From contig NZ_CP041765.1 in NCBI RefSeq assembly GCF_007559025.1, positions 1,360,679 to 1,424,678 on the forward strand: a stretch of DNA of 64,000 nt. The letters are read 5' to 3'. Origin of the DNA: Tomitella fengzijianii. Its GTDB lineage: Bacteria; Actinomycetota; Actinomycetes; Mycobacteriales; Mycobacteriaceae. This document shows positions 18,085 through 27,046 of the stretch, in pieces. Positions within the stretch are counted from its first letter, which is position 1. Every line of letters begins with the position of its first letter. The notes beneath the pieces were generated by a model. That model had not been told where the DNA came from and did not search any database. It saw only the letters and a program-made list of their open reading frames with translations. The position numbers and the translations under genes were made by a program.

Positions 18085-18549
18085 TCACGGGACCTGGCAG
18101 AGCAGCCACCCGTCGATGTTCCGGTAATGGACGGTCTCCGTGTTGTCATCGGCGCCCTCGCGGCTCACCGTGACGGAGGCCGTGGCGGAGTCGCCGTCGA
18201 CGGCGATATCGGTGATCGCAGTGGGGGTGACGGGGCTGTCGAGCGGCTCGCGGTCGGTGATCTTGCCGAATGCCTTGGCCATTTCCGGGCAGATCGTCGT
18301 CGTGAAGGTGGCCGCATCGCCGCTGTTGAGGGCGTCGAAGTAGCTGTGCGTGACCGCCGTGATGTCGGACTGCTGCTGCGCGTCGGCCGGGTGCGGCCCG
18401 TCGTCGTCGAACGGCGGCGCACCGGTGGCGGCGAGGATCGCGAAGACGATACCGACCACGGCGGCGACGGAGACGAGCACCGCCAGCGGCAACACCCACG
18501 CGGGGCGATCCCGGCCGACGGTGTTCTCTCCGGTGCGGGATCCGGGCAT
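18085..18549 (-). CDS. Membrane-anchored NTF2-like protein, paralogue 3
   Basis: A 154-aa member of the same local family and the shortest. A membrane helix at about residues 18-42 is followed by AATGAPPFDDD, then YFDALNSGDAATFTTTIC and the second cysteine in GWLLCQVP at the very C-terminus. It shows the same order of motifs with much sequence divergence, so the triplication is old. The function is unknown. It lies between paralogue 2 and chorismate mutase, all on the minus strand. Confidence 0.75.
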   Translation of the reverse strand: MPGSRTGENTVGRDRPAWVLPLAVLVSVAAVVGIVFAILAATGAPPFDDDGPHPADAQQQSDITAVTHSYFDALNSGDAATFTTTICPEMAKAFGKITDREPLDSPVTPTAITDIAVDGDSATASVTVSREGADDNTETVHYRNIDGWLLCQVP

Positions 18550-18600
18550 GCTCGGCGTTCCTTTCGTCGGGTCGCGTCGGTGCGATCGTGCGGGGGACTG

Positions 18601-18897
18601 TCAGTGGCCGAGGCGCCCGCGCCCCAGGCGCAGGAGGAGCATCGCGAGGGTGTGGCCCTCCTGGCCGAGCTCGCTGTAGCGCTCGATGACCGCCATTTCA
18701 CGGTTGTGGACGAGGCGCGTGCCGCCCTCCGCCATGCGCGTGCGACCGATGATCTTCGAGACCTCGGCGCGGCGCTTGACGGCAGCGAGGATCTCGGCGT
18801 CCAGCCGGTCGATCTCCTTGCGGAGCTCGTCGATGCCGGTCCGGCCGCCCCCGGGGGACTCCTGGCCTTCGCCGCTGGACGATTCGCCGCCTGCCAT
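18601..18897 (-). CDS. Chorismate mutase, AroQ type
   Basis: Small intracellular chorismate mutase making prephenate for Phe/Tyr synthesis. 98 aa from ATG 18897; GTG 18906 is a possible alternative start. The single helical AroQ domain begins IDELRKEIDRLDAEILAAV and contains the conserved Arg/Lys/Glu residues (RRAEVSKIIGRTR, HNREMAVIERY). It ends with RLGRGRLGH, the C-terminal segment that in Rv0948c of M. tuberculosis contributes to activation by DAHP synthase. Synteny (pgi, chorismate mutase, uvrD1) supports orthology. Confidence 0.92.
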   Translation of the reverse strand: MAGGESSSGEGQESPGGGRTGIDELRKEIDRLDAEILAAVKRRAEVSKIIGRTRMAEGGTRLVHNREMAVIERYSELGQEGHTLAMLLLRLGRGRLGH

Positions 18898-18906
18898 CGT
18901 CGCCAC

Positions 18907-19229
18907 CCGCCTTCTCGCCGCTGGGATTCGGTCGTCGCCGACACTTGTTCATCGTCGGCACCGTCATCGGTGCCCGGTCATACGTGCTCTGTCATACGTG
19001 CTCTGTCATACGTGCCCGGTCATACGCGCTCTGGCATACGCGCTCTGGCATCGGTGCCCGTTCGTCGTCCGCCGGGCGGAGTGTCGCGAGCACAGCACAT
19101 ATTGCCACGCCGGTCGCCCGCGCCGGATTCCGCGCCGCCGGACCGTCGCGACGGAGGTGATCGCGACTGCGGCACGGGCTCCGCGTCCGCGCCGGAGTAG
19201 TCGGTCCCGGCCGGTACGGTTGACATGCG
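18907..19229. other. Intergenic region with 14-bp minisatellite
   Basis: 323 nt between the divergent chorismate mutase and pcrA genes. It holds a seven-copy 14-bp tandem repeat at 18965-19062. A TACGGT hexamer at 19215-19220 lies 9 nt before ATG 19230 and may be the pcrA -10. No convincing gene was seen. Confidence 0.6.
18965..19062 (+). repeat. 14-bp tandem repeat, seven copies
   Basis: Exactly 98 bp made of seven 14-bp units. The consensus is CATACGTGCTCTGT; the outer units read CATCGGTGCCCGGT and CATCGGTGCCCGTT. Units 2 and 3 are identical, as are units 5 and 6 (CATACGCGCTCTGG). There are no spacers, so it is a minisatellite and not a CRISPR array. Confidence 0.9.
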
Positions 19230-21872
19230 ATGAATACGATCTCCTCACCCCCAGATTCTCCGTCCGGACAGGCTGATTCTCCGTCCGGACAGGCTGCTTT
19301 CCCGTCCGGACAGGCTGCTTTCCCGTCCGGACAGGCTGCTTTCCCGTCCGGACAAGCTGATACTCCATCCGGGCGGGCCGTTCCCCGCTCCAGGAAGGCA
19401 CCCGCCCACCACGACCCGGTCGAGCAACTCCTGGACGGCCTCAACCAGCCGCAACGCCAAGCCGTCGTGCATGAGGGCGGACCACTGCTCATCGTGGCCG
19501 GCGCGGGTTCGGGGAAGACCACCGTGCTCACGCGGCGTATCGCCTACCTCCTTGCGGAGCGCGGAGTGCTGCCGGGACAGGTGCTGGCGATCACCTTCAC
19601 CAACAAGGCCGCCGCGGAGATGCGCGAACGCGTTGCGTCGCTGGTGGGTCCGCGCGCCGCCGCGATGTGGGTGGCCACCTTCCATTCGACGTGCGTGCGG
19701 ATCCTGCGCAGCCAGGCGCAGTTGGTGGACGGGGTCAACACGAACTTCTCCATCTACGACGCCGACGACTCGCGCCGTCTCGTGACGATGATCGCCAAGG
19801 ACCTCGACATCGACGTCAAGAAGCACTCTCCGCGGGCATTGACGGCGGCGATCTCCGCGTTGAAGAACGAGCTGGTGGGGCCCGAGCAGGCGGCGGCCGA
19901 TGCCGAAACGTCGGGCGGGCCCGGACGGGCGGGCTTCGCGGGCCTCGTGGCCCAGGTCTACGCGGCCTACCAGCGGCGCCTCCGGGCGGCCAACGCGCTC
20001 GATTTCGATGATCTGATCGGTGAGACCGTTGCGATGTTCCGCAATCATCCGCAGGTCGCGGAGTACTACCGCCGACGGTTCCGCCACGTGCTCGTGGACG
20101 AGTACCAGGACACCAACCACGCCCAGTACGTGCTGGTGCGTGAGCTCGTCGGGACGCGGCCCGAAGGCGACGGCGACGCGGCGGACCCGGCCGCGCCGGC
20201 CCCGTCGGAACTGTGCGTCGTGGGCGATGCGGACCAGTCCATCTACGCGTTCCGCGGCGCCACCATCCGCAACATCGTCGAGTTCGAGCGGGACTATCCC
20301 GATGCGCGCACGATCCTGCTGGAGCAGAACTACCGCTCCACGCAGAACATCCTCTCGGCGGCCAACGCCCTGATCTCCCGCAACACCGGGCGTCGCGAGA
20401 AGAGCCTCTGGACGGACGAGGGCGACGGCGAGCGCATCGTCGGGTATGTGGCGGACAACGAACACGACGAGGCCTCCTTCATCGCCACCGAGATCGACAG
20501 CCTCGTCGACGCGGGCCAGGCCCGCTACAGCGACGTGGCGGTGTTCTACCGCACCAACAACGCGTCGAGGGCCATCGAAGAGGTGTTCATCCGCCTGGGG
20601 GTTCCGTATCGGGTGGTCGGCGGTGTGCGCTTCTACGAGCGCAAAGAGATCCGCGACATCGTGGCCTACCTGCGCGTGCTCGTCAACGGGGAGGACGCGG
20701 TGAGCCTGCGCCGCATCCTCAACACGCCGCGGCGGGGGATCGGCGACCGCGCGGAGGCCTGCGTGTCCGTGCACGCGGAATCGGCCGGGGTGGGCTTCGG
20801 CGGTGCCCTCCGCGACGCCGCGGCCGGCGAAGTCGCATTCCTCAACACCCGTGCCCGGAATGCGATCTCCGGCTTCGTCGACCTCCTCGACGGGCTGCGC
20901 GCCTTCGCGTCGGGCGCACAGGACGACGGCTCGGATGCGGAGCCTCCGACGGTGGGCGACATCGTCGAGGCGGTGCTGGACCGCACGGGATACCGGTCGG
21001 AACTCGAGTCGAGCAGCGATCCCCAGGACGGCGCGCGCCTGGACAACCTCAACGAGCTCGTCAGCGTCGCGCACGAGTTCAGCGTGGATGCGGCCAACGC
21101 GGCCGCCGCCGCCGACGAGCCCGCCTCCATCGGGTCCGGCACGGCGGTGGACGAGGACGACGGTCCTGAGCAGTCCGGAGGCGACGACGGTCTGCCCGCG
21201 CCCGGCTCGCTGGAGGCGTTCCTCGAGCGGGTGTCGCTGGTGGCCGATGCCGACCAGATTCCGGACTCGGACGACGGCATGGTCACGTTGATGACGCTGC
21301 ACACCGCGAAGGGGCTCGAGTTTCCGGTCGCATTCCTGACCGGCTGGGAGGACGGGCAGTTCCCGCATATGCGGGCGCTGGGCGACCCCAAGGAACTCGC
21401 CGAGGAGCGGCGGCTCGCCTACGTGGGCATCACCCGTGCGCGTCGGCGGCTCTATTTGAGCCGGGCGGTGCTGCGTTCGGCATGGGGGCAGCCGATCACC
21501 AACCCGGAATCACGTTTCGTCCAGGAGATTCCTGTGGAGCTGCTCGAATGGCGCCGCGAAGATCCCGGAACGGGCGGGTCGGGCGGCTTCGGCTCCGGGA
21601 CCGGTACGCGCGGGGGGTCGATGGGGGACAGGCTGCGCGGGGGGCGCGCCATCGGCGACGGTCGACGGACTGAAGGGTTCGGCAGTGCGCGCCCGCGCAA
21701 CACCGACCTCGTGCTGGCGGTGGGGGACCGCGTCAATCACGACAAGTACGGCCTGGGGACGGTCATCGCCAGCGACGGGGTCGGCAATCGCGCCACCGCG
21801 ACGATCGATTTCGGCAGCGCCGGCAAGGTGCGGTTGATGCTCATCGGCGGGGTTCCGATGACGAAGCTGTGA
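19230..21872 (+). CDS. pcrA: UvrD/PcrA-type DNA helicase
   Basis: Superfamily 1A 3'-5' DNA helicase (UvrD1 of mycobacteria), acting in nucleotide excision repair and replication-fork processing; 880 aa. All motifs are visible: Walker A AGAGSGKTTVL (about 90-100), Walker B VDEYQDTN, GDADQSIYAFRG, LEQNYRS, TAKGLEFPVAFL and EERRLAYVGITRARR. The C-terminal VGDRVNHDKYGLGTV is the Tudor-like element that in PcrA contacts RNA polymerase. Residues 11-45 are a heptapeptide repeat (PSGQA core) absent from the homologues I know. No alternative ATG or GTG lies between this repeat and the helicase core. Confidence 0.95.
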   Translation: MNTISSPPDSPSGQADSPSGQAAFPSGQAAFPSGQAAFPSGQADTPSGRAVPRSRKAPAHHDPVEQLLDGLNQPQRQAVVHEGGPLLIVAGAGSGKTTVLTRRIAYLLAERGVLPGQVLAITFTNKAAAEMRERVASLVGPRAAAMWVATFHSTCVRILRSQAQLVDGVNTNFSIYDADDSRRLVTMIAKDLDIDVKKHSPRALTAAISALKNELVGPEQAAADAETSGGPGRAGFAGLVAQVYAAYQRRLRAANALDFDDLIGETVAMFRNHPQVAEYYRRRFRHVLVDEYQDTNHAQYVLVRELVGTRPEGDGDAADPAAPAPSELCVVGDADQSIYAFRGATIRNIVEFERDYPDARTILLEQNYRSTQNILSAANALISRNTGRREKSLWTDEGDGERIVGYVADNEHDEASFIATEIDSLVDAGQARYSDVAVFYRTNNASRAIEEVFIRLGVPYRVVGGVRFYERKEIRDIVAYLRVLVNGEDAVSLRRILNTPRRGIGDRAEACVSVHAESAGVGFGGALRDAAAGEVAFLNTRARNAISGFVDLLDGLRAFASGAQDDGSDAEPPTVGDIVEAVLDRTGYRSELESSSDPQDGARLDNLNELVSVAHEFSVDAANAAAAADEPASIGSGTAVDEDDGPEQSGGDDGLPAPGSLEAFLERVSLVADADQIPDSDDGMVTLMTLHTAKGLEFPVAFLTGWEDGQFPHMRALGDPKELAEERRLAYVGITRARRRLYLSRAVLRSAWGQPITNPESRFVQEIPVELLEWRREDPGTGGSGGFGSGTGTRGGSMGDRLRGGRAIGDGRRTEGFGSARPRNTDLVLAVGDRVNHDKYGLGTVIASDGVGNRATATIDFGSAGKVRLMLIGGVPMTKL
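19260..19364 (+). repeat. In-frame 21-bp tandem repeat at pcrA 5' end, five copies
   Basis: Five units beginning CCGTCCGGACAGGCT (the fifth has AAGCT), the middle three identical, followed by a decayed sixth. Each encodes a heptapeptide with core PSGQA. The period is a multiple of three, so copy number can change without a frameshift. Confidence 0.9.
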
Positions 21873-21982
21873 GAGAGCGCGGCGGGCGGCGGATTTCGGC
21901 ACGGTGCTTTCCGTGCCGGGAACCTCTGCCCGTCGTGTGATCGTCCGCCCGATGCGGAACGTGAGCCGGGAAAGCGGTGCGG

Positions 21983-22885
21983 TCAGCCCGCCACCGAGAT
22001 GCCGCGCTGCGCCAGCCACGGCTGCGGATCGATCCGCTGCGTGCCGTTCTCCCACACCTCGAAGTGCAGGTGGGGGCCGGTGGAGAAGCCGCGATTGCCC
22101 ATCTTCGCGATCTCGTCGCCGGCCATCACGCGCTGGCCTTCGCTGACCTCGATGGTCTCGATGTGGCCGTAGACGGTGACGGTGCCGTCATCGGCCCGCA
22201 CCCGGATCCACTGGCCGAACCCGCTGGCCGGGCCGGCGTCGATCACCTCGCCGTCAGTGGCGGCGAAGATGGGGGTGCCGATGGAATTGGCGATGTCGAT
22301 CCCGCCGTGGATGGTGCCCCAGCGGGTGCCGTAATGGGAGGTCAGCTGCCCTGATGCCGGCTTGACGTACATGGGGCGGCGCGCCATCGCCTCCGCGGCG
22401 GCGCGCTCTGCGGCGTACCGCGCGCCGGCGGCCAGCTGGCGTGCGGTCTCCGCCGCCTGCTCGACCTGCTCGGGCATCGCGAGCACCTGTGCGCTGCCGC
22501 CGACGCTTCCGGGCCCGGCGCTCGCGGGTACTGCGGCGCCCTCCAGCGCGGTGGCCGCGTCATCGGCGGCCTGCGCGGCGCCCGTCGCGACATCCGAGAG
22601 GATCATGCTCGACCCGGAGGCGAGGGCGATCGCATCCGACGAATCGGCCGGTTGGGCGCCTGCCGCGCCATCGGTCATCGTCTGGCCGGCGGCGACCACT
22701 GCGCCGGCGGCCACGGCCACTACGGCTGCTCGGCCCTTGATGGCGTGCGGCGGCTGCGGGACCCGGTGCGCTCCGCCGCGCGGGGAACGGGAACCGGACA
22801 GGGTGCGTAGATCGCGGAATGCGGGGACTTCGGCTGCGTCTGCGGCGGGGAAGTCGCCTGCGGAGTTCTCGCGATTCACGGTCAA
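21983..22885 (-). CDS. M23 family (LytM-type) peptidase
   Basis: Envelope zinc peptidase predicted to cut peptidoglycan cross-bridges or to activate other hydrolases; 300 aa, equivalent by position to Rv0950c. One hydrophobic segment (about residues 50-70) anchors or exports it. An Ala-rich helical stretch (about 120-165) precedes the LytM domain. Zinc ligands are His and Asp in HGGIDIA and the HxH pair in GPHLHFE. The start is TTG 22885, with GAGG about 9 nt upstream; GTG 22879 is the alternative. Transcription diverges from sucC across a 641-nt region rich in inverted repeats. Confidence 0.9.
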   Translation of the reverse strand: MTVNRENSAGDFPAADAAEVPAFRDLRTLSGSRSPRGGAHRVPQPPHAIKGRAAVVAVAAGAVVAAGQTMTDGAAGAQPADSSDAIALASGSSMILSDVATGAAQAADDAATALEGAAVPASAGPGSVGGSAQVLAMPEQVEQAAETARQLAAGARYAAERAAAEAMARRPMYVKPASGQLTSHYGTRWGTIHGGIDIANSIGTPIFAATDGEVIDAGPASGFGQWIRVRADDGTVTVYGHIETIEVSEGQRVMAGDEIAKMGNRGFSTGPHLHFEVWENGTQRIDPQPWLAQRGISVAG

Positions 22886-22949
22886 GAGTCAGGTCCTCGT
22901 ATGTGGCGGATCGGTTCGATCGAGGGCTCGGTCTGCGGCGTTACACACC

Positions 22950-22964
22950 GTCACAACTCGTGAC
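22950..22964. promoter_or_regulatory. Inverted repeat GTCAC-N5-GTGAC
   Basis: Perfect 5-bp arms around AACTC. It lies about 65 nt upstream of the M23 peptidase start. The spacing differs from the TGTGA-N6-TCACA site of Crp/GlxR-type regulators, so the binding protein is unknown. Confidence 0.35.
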
Positions 22965-22987
22965 CTGATCGTGATATTTACCTGGCT

Positions 22988-23005
22988 GACCGTAACGAAA
23001 CGGTC
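22988..23005. promoter_or_regulatory. Inverted repeat GACCGT-N6-ACGGTC
   Basis: Perfect 6-bp arms around AACGAA, 18 bp in all. It is a candidate operator for the M23 gene or a hairpin in its leader. The embedded GTAACG recalls MtrA-type half-sites, but no clear second half was found. Confidence 0.35.
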
Positions 23006-23080
23006 GCAGGCGGGCAAGCGCCTCGCCGGAATCGGTGACTGGACGATTGTTCCAGTACCTGCGTCACCTGGCGAGACGCC

Positions 23081-23105
23081 GGACACATGAGTGGATAATG
23101 TGTCC
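23081..23105. promoter_or_regulatory. Inverted repeat GGACACAT-N9-ATGTGTCC
   Basis: Perfect 8-bp arms with a 9-nt spacer containing GTGGATA, so the right arm overlaps a GGATAATG sequence that could be a -10 element for rightward transcription toward sucCD. This is the strongest operator candidate in the region. Confidence 0.45.
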
Positions 23106-23112
23106 GTTGTCA

Positions 23113-23125
23113 CACTGAAGCAGTG
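23113..23125. promoter_or_regulatory. Inverted repeat CACTG-AAG-CAGTG
   Basis: Short perfect palindrome directly after the 25-bp inverted repeat. Arms this short can occur by chance, and it is listed because of its clustering. Confidence 0.25.
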
Positions 23126-23526
23126 AAGTTCCAGCTTGTGGCAGGTGCGAGGCCCGCCTGCGATCGGCCAGGTCGGGCCGGAACGGCCGACGGTCGATCG
23201 CCGGAGGTAACACTAACGGCAGCGGGTCGATACGCGCGAAGCCCCCTCCAGGGCGCGTGTCCCCGGCCCCGTCGACGGCCGTTCGGTCCGGCGCGGCGGC
23301 TCCTGGTGGCGGGGATCTCAGTCCGCGTGGTGGTCACCGCACGCGAAGCCGCGCGGGCTCTCGCATAAGGTGGGTGGGCCCATGTTCGCGGCGTTGTGCG
23401 GCCTGTGATCGGCTGCACAAACCGTCAGGGCATGAGATCGACCACGCTGAATCGGCCGATATTGTCCCGAACACACCCGCTCGGACCCATGGGCGGGGCT
23501 CCAAACGTAGACGAGACGGTGAACAC

Positions 23527-24690
23527 ATGGATCTCTTCGAATACCAGGCGAAGGAACTCTTCGCCAAGCACGAAGTGCCGACGTCGCCCGGGCGTGTGAC
23601 CGACACCCCCGCCGATGCGCGCACGATTGCCGAGGAAGTCGGCAAGCCGGTCATGGTCAAGGCGCAGGTGAAGGTCGGCGGCCGTGGCAAGGCGGGCGGC
23701 GTCAAGTACGCGGCCACGCCGGATGACGCGCAGAAGTACGCGCAGGACATCCTCGGAATGGACATCAAGGGCCACACCGTCAAGCGCCTGCTGGTCGCCG
23801 AGGCCAGCGATATCGCGGAGGAGTACTACATCTCCTTCCTGCTCGATCGCGCGAACCGCACCTACCTGGCCATGTGCTCGGTCGAGGGCGGCGTGGAGAT
23901 CGAAGAGGTCGCCGCCACCAAGCCGGATCGGCTCGCCAAGGTGCCCGTCGACGCGGTGAAGGGCGTCGACGTCGCGTTCGCGCGCAGCATCGCCGAGCAG
24001 GGCCACCTGCCCGCCGAGGTGCTCGACGCCGCAGCCGTGACGATCCAGAAGCTGTGGGAGGTCTTCATCAACGAGGACGCCACGCTGGTCGAGGTCAACC
24101 CGCTGGTGCGCACCCCGGACGACCAGATCCTGGCGCTCGACGGCAAGGTCACGCTGGACGCCAACGCCGACTTCCGCCAGCCCGGCCACGCGGAGTTCGA
24201 GGACACCGCCGCAGCCGACCCGCTGGAGCTCAAGGCGAAGGAGAACGACCTCAACTACGTCAAGCTCGACGGCCAGGTCGGCGTCATCGGCAACGGCGCC
24301 GGGCTGGTCATGTCCACGCTGGACGTCGTCGCCTACGCGGGTGAGAAGCACGGCGGCGTCAAGCCGGCCAACTTCCTCGACATCGGCGGCGGCGCGTCCG
24401 CCACGATCATGGCCGCCGGGCTCGACGTCATCCTGGGCGACGACCAGGTCAAGAGCGTGTTCGTCAACGTCTTCGGCGGCATCACCTCGTGCGTCGCCGT
24501 CGCCGAGGGCATCATCGAGGCCCTCAAGACCCTGGGCGATGCGGCGAACAAGCCGCTGGTCGTCCGCCTCGACGGCAACAGCGTCGAGGACGGCCGTCGC
24601 ATCCTGGCCGAGGCGAACCACCCGCTCGTCACGGTCGTCGGAACCATGGACGAGGCGGCCGACAAGGCCGCCGAGCTCGCCGCAAAGTAA
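23527..24690 (+). CDS. sucC: Succinyl-CoA synthetase beta subunit (ADP-forming)
   Basis: ATP-grasp subunit of the TCA-cycle enzyme converting succinyl-CoA to succinate with nucleoside triphosphate formation; 387 aa, normal length. The start [19 protein letters not shown] and the ATP-grasp lysines in [17 protein letters not shown] are visible. The CoA-site segment NIFGGI-like reads [12 protein letters not shown]. It is 11 nt from sucD and clearly co-transcribed. Position between the M23 gene and the Rv0954-like gene matches Rv0951. Confidence 0.97.
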   Translation: MDLFEYQAKELFAKHEVPTSPGRVTDTPADARTIAEEVGKPVMVKAQVKVGGRGKAGGVKYAATPDDAQKYAQDILGMDIKGHTVKRLLVAEASDIAEEYYISFLLDRANRTYLAMCSVEGGVEIEEVAATKPDRLAKVPVDAVKGVDVAFARSIAEQGHLPAEVLDAAAVTIQKLWEVFINEDATLVEVNPLVRTPDDQILALDGKVTLDANADFRQPGHAEFEDTAAADPLELKAKENDLNYVKLDGQVGVIGNGAGLVMSTLDVVAYAGEKHGGVKPANFLDIGGGASATIMAAGLDVILGDDQVKSVFVNVFGGITSCVAVAEGIIEALKTLGDAANKPLVVRLDGNSVEDGRRILAEANHPLVTVVGTMDEAADKAAELAAK

Positions 24691-24701
24691 GGGACGTATA
24701 C

Positions 24702-25604
24702 ATGTCAATCTTCCTGAACAAGGACTCCAAGGTCATCGTCCAGGGCATCACCGGCGGCGAGGGCACCAAGCACACCGCACTGATGCTCAAGGCGGGCACC
24801 AACATCGTCGGCGGTGTCAACGCCCGCAAGGCCGGCACCACGGTGGCCCACAAGGCCGCCGACGGTGCGGACGTCGAGCTTCCGGTGTTCGGTTCGGTCT
24901 CCGAGGCGATGGAGAAGACCGGCGCCGACGTGTCCGTCGTCTTCGTCCCGCCGAAGTTCGCCAAGGACGCGATCATCGAGGCGATCGACGCCGAGATCGG
25001 CCTGCTGGTCGTCATCACCGAGGGCATCCCCGTGCAGGACAGCGCATTCGCGTGGGCCTACAACGTGGAGAAGGGCGAGAAGACCCGCATCGTCGGGCCG
25101 AACTGCCCCGGCATCATCACCCCGGGCGAGGCGCTGGCGGGCATCACCCCGGCGAACATCACGGGCAAGGGGCCGATCGGCCTGGTCTCGAAGTCCGGGA
25201 CGCTGACCTACCAGCTCATGAACGAGCTCAACGACCTGGGCTTCTCCACCGCCATCGGAATCGGCGGCGACCCGGTCATCGGCACCACCCACATCGACGC
25301 CATCAAGGCGTTCGAGGAGGATCCGGAGACCAAGCTCATCGTCATGATCGGCGAGATCGGCGGCGACGCCGAGGAGCGCGCCGCGGAGTACGTCAAGGCC
25401 AACGTCACCAAGCCGGTCGTCGGCTACGTGGCCGGGTTCACCGCGCCGGAGGGCAAGACGATGGGCCACGCCGGCGCCATCGTGTCCGGCTCGTCGGGCA
25501 CCGCGCAGGCCAAGAAGGAGGCCCTCGAGGCCGCCGGGGTCAAGGTCGGCAAGACGCCGTCCGAGACCGCCGAGCTCGCTCGCGAGCTCTACAAGGCGCT
25601 CTGA
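24702..25604 (+). CDS. sucD: Succinyl-CoA synthetase alpha subunit
   Basis: CoA-binding, phosphohistidine-carrying subunit; 300 aa. The N-terminal CoA fold begins [14 protein letters not shown]. The phosphorylated His is in [18 protein letters not shown] near residue 245. ATG 24702 follows sucC by 11 nt with AAGGGACG as a ribosome-binding site. A strong hairpin ends the unit 66 nt downstream. Confidence 0.97.
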   Translation: MSIFLNKDSKVIVQGITGGEGTKHTALMLKAGTNIVGGVNARKAGTTVAHKAADGADVELPVFGSVSEAMEKTGADVSVVFVPPKFAKDAIIEAIDAEIGLLVVITEGIPVQDSAFAWAYNVEKGEKTRIVGPNCPGIITPGEALAGITPANITGKGPIGLVSKSGTLTYQLMNELNDLGFSTAIGIGGDPVIGTTHIDAIKAFEEDPETKLIVMIGEIGGDAEERAAEYVKANVTKPVVGYVAGFTAPEGKTMGHAGAIVSGSSGTAQAKKEALEAAGVKVGKTPSETAELARELYKAL

Positions 25605-25670
25605 CCGAGCGCCCGCGGGCATCGCGCCCGTTCACGATCGGCCGTGCACGGCGACGATCGTTGCTCGACG

Positions 25671-25704
25671 CCCCGCCCCGGTACGCATGCGTGCCGGGGC
25701 GGGG
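25671..25704 (+). terminator. Strong stem-loop after sucCD
   Basis: About 16 base pairs: CCCCGCCCCGGTACGC pairs with GCGTGCCGGGGCGGGG (one G-T pair) around a 2-nt loop. It is followed only by CCGTTT, so it is a U-poor terminator candidate. Confidence 0.7.
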
Positions 25705-25774
25705 CCGTTTCCGCATGCGGCCCGTATCGTGCAGTGTGAGGCAGCCTGCAAGCACAGCCGAGTGAGGGGAAGCG

Positions 25775-26974
25775 ATGACGTATCCGCAGCAAGGAGGCTA
25801 CGGCGCGCCGCAGCCGGGCCCGCAGGGGGCGCAGCCGGGCCCGCAGGATCGGCAGGCGGATCCGGCGCAGTCGGATCCGCGGAGCCGGCCTGGTGGTGCG
25901 CCGGACCGGCCGGGGCCGTTCGGCGGCGGGTTCGGGCCGCCGGGACAGGCCCCCTTCGGCGGTCGCGGTCAACGGGGCGGCGGCCGCGATGCGATTGCGC
26001 GTGCGGTCGCGGCCGCACCGGCGACGGTGGCCCTCCTGGGCGTCGCGGGCTTCTTCTTCGGCTTCGGCCCGTATCTGGGCACCGACGACGGATACGCGCC
26101 GAACTTCTTCGGTTCGATGTTCGGCAATCCGATGGTGGTGGCGCTGGTGCTCATCGCGGGGCTGATCTCCGCGCTGGGCATGCTGCCGAAGCAGAAGCCG
26201 AATCCGGGGCTCGCCGCGGTCGCAAGCGCCACCGCGGTCCTCGTTCTCCTATGCTCGCTGGGGTTCTCCGACATCAACAACTTCTTCGGCGGGATCAGCA
26301 GGAACATCGATCCCGGAGTGGGAGCCGGCTGGGCGTTCTGGGCGGTCCTCGGTATCGCGGTGGTGCAGACGGCGTTCTCCGCGATCGCGGTGCTCGTCGA
26401 CGCGGGAATCCTGCACGCCGGTGCCGCTCGGCCGTCCGGGGCCTGGGGGCAGGGAGCGCCGGACTACCAGTACGGCGGGCCGGCGCCCTACGGGTACGGT
26501 CGGCCGCCGCAGGGGTACGCGGCGGCTCCCGGGCCGGATCCGCGCTACGCGCAGCAGCCGATGCAGCCGCAGTACGGGCCGCAGTTCGGGCAGGGCGGCC
26601 CTCCGGCGCAGCCGTACGGCCCGGGGTACGGCCAGGGGTACGGTCCGCAGCCGGGCTACGCCGGCCCCCCTCCGGGCGGAGCAGCCCCGGGTCCCCGGTA
26701 CGGCTACCCCCAGAGCGGTCCCCAGGGCTACTCCCAGGGCGGCCCCGAGTGGGGGACCGGGCAGGCTTACGGCGGGCGACCGGACCCTGCGGGCCCCGTG
26801 CAATCGGGCGGCGCATACGTGCAGGGCGCCCCGCCACCGGAGGGGGACGAGGACCCGACCCACATGTTCCGTGCCGCTTCCGCGGGGGGCGCTCCGGCAG
26901 GCGATGCCCCGGACACGGACCGGACCGGCGGGGGCGTCGCCGGAAACGACACGCGCGACGACCCGACCGACTGA
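25775..26974 (+). CDS. Rv0954-like membrane protein (DUF5336)
   Basis: A 399-aa protein with four membrane helices (about residues 80-105, 115-140, 148-165 and 185-210) between a Gln/Pro/Gly-rich N-terminus and a long low-complexity C-terminal region rich in Tyr, Gly, Pro and Gln (for example PYGYGRPP). By sequence style and position it is the counterpart of Rv0954 of M. tuberculosis, which I recall being reported as part of the mycobacterial divisome; this is from memory. GAGGGGA stands 8 nt before ATG 25775. It is followed by the perM-like gene, another division-linked membrane protein. Confidence 0.85.
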   Translation: MTYPQQGGYGAPQPGPQGAQPGPQDRQADPAQSDPRSRPGGAPDRPGPFGGGFGPPGQAPFGGRGQRGGGRDAIARAVAAAPATVALLGVAGFFFGFGPYLGTDDGYAPNFFGSMFGNPMVVALVLIAGLISALGMLPKQKPNPGLAAVASATAVLVLLCSLGFSDINNFFGGISRNIDPGVGAGWAFWAVLGIAVVQTAFSAIAVLVDAGILHAGAARPSGAWGQGAPDYQYGGPAPYGYGRPPQGYAAAPGPDPRYAQQPMQPQYGPQFGQGGPPAQPYGPGYGQGYGPQPGYAGPPPGGAAPGPRYGYPQSGPQGYSQGGPEWGTGQAYGGRPDPAGPVQSGGAYVQGAPPPEGDEDPTHMFRAASAGGAPAGDAPDTDRTGGGVAGNDTRDDPTD

Positions 26975-27046
26975 CCGCGTCCACGGGACTATTCGCGGTC
27001 GCCCCGGTCACATCGCGGCGCGCCTGAGACCGCATCGCGCCGGCGG

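Larger units (their letters stand above)
22886..23526. other. Long regulatory region between M23 peptidase and sucCD
   Basis: 641 nt without a convincing gene. Between 22950 and 23125 I see four inverted repeats, listed separately. A GATAAT-like -10 sequence overlaps the third. The rest, to 23526, shows no clear riboswitch or small RNA. Confidence 0.6.

Noticed and set aside
18965-19062. Possible CRISPR array upstream of pcrA
   Set aside because: The units are 14 bp, directly adjacent and have no spacers; no cas genes are in the window.
22886-23000. c-di-AMP (ydaO-type) riboswitch ahead of the M23 peptidase
   Set aside because: Such riboswitches precede some actinobacterial wall hydrolases, but I could not find their conserved core or enough paired stems in the leader.
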